Below are positions 61,298-64,000 of a stretch of DNA of 64,000 bases, piece after piece. Both the position numbers and the translations under genes were made by a program. The notes beneath the pieces are model-generated. The model had not been told where the DNA came from. It did not search any database and saw only the letters and a program-made list of their open reading frames with translations. Each line of letters begins with the position of its first letter. Within the stretch, counting starts at the first letter, position 1. The stretch comes from Lindgomyces ingoldianus (taxonomy: Eukaryota; Ascomycota; Dothideomycetes; Pleosporales; Lindgomycetaceae). The stretch spans positions 874,855-938,854 of the forward strand of contig NW_022985173.1 in the NCBI RefSeq assembly GCF_010093535.1. Reading direction: 5' to 3'.

Positions 61298-62176
61298 TGG
61301 CGTCTTCGACTTGTGTCTTTCCCCCCTTTTTTGGCTGGATGTGTACCTATTTACGAGTCCATACCCTGGCGAACTTGTACCATCGCCGAAGTGCTCGGCA
61401 TTCCCATCGATTATCCTGTTCTCGTTCCCCAAACACTGTTACCCCTAATTCCATTCCCTTTAATCCCTGGCGGCTGATAGGGTTACCGTGTGTTTTCGTC
61501 ATAAAAGTCTTGATTGGGCGTTTGTGAATGGCATGGATGGTGGATGCATCAATTTCCCTTATGAAATAGACTTTAGCGGATGAATGGCCCCGGGATCTTA
61601 CGTTCACGACTGTTTCGGACGAGAGATACCTGAACTTGGAAATCCGGGGATTACTTCTATCAGGGCTGGGGAAATGGCATGTGTGGCGTCTTGCATTTCA
61701 TACCACAGGGCACACCCAACTCTCCCGGTCTCTCCACTTTTTACTCAGCATAGCGGCATTGTTTTCACCTTCACGGAGCGTGCCCAAATTCCCACCCTTT
61801 CTTATTTGTCCACCATCGAGAGGGCCATTTGTTTTGGGGATGCCCAGTAAATACAAAAGCTGTTCGCTCAGTGGCTACATGTTGCGTTTTGTAAAACTAT
61901 AAAAAAAACCAAAGTAGATGCATGATCACATCAAATATGTTTGAATCTTGAAGACCCCACATTGCTTCCGAGGTTGAAATGAGTTGAGGCTTCTGTTGGG
62001 ACTGTTCACGTGATTGCAAGGGGTGTGAATACTGTACCAAGCCACATCTCTTCCGGAAATCTCCGCGTGGCGCAGACATTGCCACCCACTGATGACTTCT
62101 CCACGACCCCACAACTTCACGTTCTCCTCTCTCACTGCCTAGGTATCCGAAAGTACTGGCAACCGTAAACTGCGTC
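61298..62176. other. Intergenic, LARP1 3' end to next promoter
   Basis: Holds a CACGTGATT motif at 62007-62015, about 165 nt upstream of the next ATG, and a poly-A run near 61.90 kb. No gene is seen. Confidence 0.5.
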
Positions 62177-63585
62177 ATGGCGCCCGCGGTGGCCCATCTG
62201 CATAAACTGGTGGCCAAGAACGCGAAAGTGCTCAAGTGAGTTATTGGAGCCTGGATTGTGAGAGTTCCTTTACTGACGACGGAGGTAGGGCTGCCTGGAA
62301 ACATGCGGCAAGTCTTGTGCAAAGCCAATTACCACCTTCTATACGACCTACACAGGCCGAATTACAGCCCATACTTGCACGCAATACTCCCCGGCATCCG
62401 ATCCATCCCGCCGCCTTCCTCAAGCAGAGCAAGGGCCGATGGTATAGTACTCACAGTGCTATCAACGCTACTGTCCGACGTTTCACGACATCTGCCCCAA
62501 GATCCTCTGGCCTTGTACTCAAGTATGACCGATCTTCTTTCCCAAAGTCCCGTATTGGTTCCGCCGTCAACAACCTGTCCGGCCGTGCTCCTTTCGCATC
62601 CACCCTTCGACCGAACCTGACTGGAGGAACACTCAATAGGACCGCTGGAGGATACACGTGGGGCTCTGGGCGTTCTGGAGGTGCCAGGCACTTCTCCCAT
62701 GGCCCAGCAGCTCCCGCCCAGGTCATTCATAACGTTTCTCAGGCGGTCCGTGCTTTCATGGTCTCGGGCCAAAAAGCACAATTTGATGGTCTCAACCCGC
62801 AGACCGGTGAGAAACGGTACAAGACTGTCTCAGCTTTGCAAAATAAAGTGAACCGCACACTCAATAAGGCACCCAAGGCAACTCCGGGATCTCATATCAG
62901 CTTCAACATCAATCCTACTATCACGGCCCTTAGCCCGTTGAAGGCTGTCAAGGGTTTTTCTTCTTTCGCAGAAGAGAAAGATTCTCTTAATCGTGAAGGT
63001 CTCCTAGATGTTCTTTCCGTAGATTTCTCAAGGGCAGTTAAAGAGCTTGCTGCAGTCCTCAAGGATTTGCAACGACTCTCTAACTTAGGCGACTTACCTA
63101 TTACCTACGAGAATTCTACGTTAAAGGTTCATTTCCCTGGCTGTGATGCTGGCGCCGTGGAAACAATCTGCAACGAGCTTGGCGTTCAACGTGGAGTAGT
63201 GTACCAGGACGAAGATTTCGATACTTTTGTCGGGACGGATATTGCCCTTCTGTTTCCCTTTGCTCCAAGCCGGACGCCCTCAGAATGTTCTTTCTATGAG
63301 AAACCAATCACCGGCAGACAACAGCCAATCGATTGGCAGAACATGTTATCACCTCCAGTCATGAGCCTCGACGAGTATTCGACTCACTCTGAGGATGGAT
63401 TAGACTTTGAACTCTTTCCAAACCCGTGGGTCTCGTCTCCATCTGGCTATGATAGCTTGCACACGAGCGATGTAGAAGATACAATGGCTTTTCCAGATGA
63501 ACACGACGTACATACTCCTCTCGAGTATCAGGGCATAGAAGGCATTTACAGGTTCATGGAGCAGTGCGAGTCTAGTCACATATAA
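62177..63585 (+). CDS. Conserved-looking fungal protein, possibly mitochondrial; function unknown
   Basis: Two exons (62177-62235, 62289-63585) give 451 residues. The start MAPAVAHLHKLVAKNAKVLK is basic and helical. Residues 60-150 are rich in Arg, Ser and Thr with presequence-like segments (NATVRRFTTSAPRSS, SGGARHFSHGPAAPAQV). An amphipathic segment (VIHNVSQAVRAFMVSGQKAQF) follows, then a structured-looking middle (REGLLDVLSVDFSRAVKELAAVLKDLQRL, LKVHFPGCDAGAVETICNELG) and an acidic end (DGLDFELFPNPW). I do not recognise a domain. The basic, acid-poor first third suggests mitochondrial targeting. The single intron is standard and the join keeps frame. No neighbouring gene hints at function. 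Confidence 0.75.
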
Positions 63586-64000
63586 GTATGTGACTGGCGT
63601 TCTGTGGGCTTACCAAGCAACAGTTGGCTACAGATTGGCCAGACTAGAGTTTGCGGATTCATGAAACTTTGTACGGTTGCACTAGTCACTCATTCTTCTC
63701 CTATGTACACATGATTGTATGTCTCTCTCCGTAATTGTTGTGATCATAGTTCCCAAGCATCTGTCCTAAGGGGATCACTCCCCGCTACCCCCAAGTTTAA
63801 GTCCATCTTCATCCCCAACTCGACTCGGCAGGTCGATGCGGCATTCCGCGGGTATGGCCGCTAAAAACAGATCCACAGATGCCCCGCAGATTCAAGCGCC
63901 GGCCGGCAAATGGGACCATGACCGCATCAGTGCCGCCAAAGGCGTGAATGGGTTTCAAACTGACCAATAGCAGCCGCTATTGACGATCCATCTCGTAAAA
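63586..64000. other. 3' flank to window end
   Basis: Untranslated sequence of the last gene and further intergenic DNA. No start of another gene can be supported. Confidence 0.5.

Overview
The window is nuclear DNA of a filamentous ascomycete (Pezizomycotina). The evidence is its many short spliceosomal introns of about 45-60 nt with GTRNGT donors and CTAAC/CTGAC-like branch sites, genes packed on both strands, and fungal gene types: a Zn2Cys6 regulator, an nrc-2-type AGC kinase, a DASH-complex subunit and a DIM-5/Clr4-type histone methyltransferase. A class such as Leotiomycetes is possible, but I cannot fix it from sequence alone. I saw no rRNA, tRNA, CRISPR array or intact transposon. I assembled 24 protein-coding genes by joining exons by eye. 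Every spliced model listed has a coding length divisible by three and gives a continuous family-like protein.

Layout. 0-8 kb is accessory: an atypical short-chain dehydrogenase, a broken secreted-protein gene, about 2.7 kb of gene-poor DNA with relic frames, and a modular surface protein with a recently expanded Pro-Thr minisatellite. 8-15 kb holds the CK2 regulatory beta subunit, then a tandem Zn2Cys6 regulator and Baeyer-Villiger-type monooxygenase. 15-28 kb is housekeeping: TFIIH subunit Tfb4, a taspase-like protease, Arp3, TAF10, mitochondrial ribosomal protein uS19m and Mre11. 28-36 kb has a large disordered protein with an N-terminal eIF4E-binding motif, a 2-kb gene-free interval with a triplicated repeat of about 110 bp, and the nrc-2/Fpk-type kinase. 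36-50 kb is dense and RNA/trafficking-rich: Dad3, uS5m, Trm2, beta-COP (Sec26), Mago nashi, Gid4, Trm8 and Rrp1. 50-52.6 kb holds an AT-rich block ending in short terminal inverted repeats just before the start of a chromo-SET H3K9 methyltransferase. About 5 kb without a convincing gene follows, then a full-length LARP1-type protein (La motif plus DM15 repeats) and an unrecognised possibly mitochondrial protein.

How the genes relate. Most neighbours are unrelated housekeeping genes that share short divergent promoters (uS19m/MRE11, uS5m/TRM2, SEC26/mago) or converge on short 3' gaps. The only pair with a plausible regulator-target relationship is the Zn2Cys6 factor and the monooxygenase. RNA metabolism is over-represented (Mago, LARP1, eIF4E-binding candidate, Trm2, Trm8, Rrp1, two mitoribosomal proteins), which may be chance. 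I did not find an obvious new multi-gene system. The best leads are the eIF4E-binding candidate, the AT-rich inverted-repeat block abutting the H3K9 methyltransferase, the 16-nt exon of uS19m, a predicted GC-AG intron in RRP1, and the triplicated repeat near 31.7 kb.
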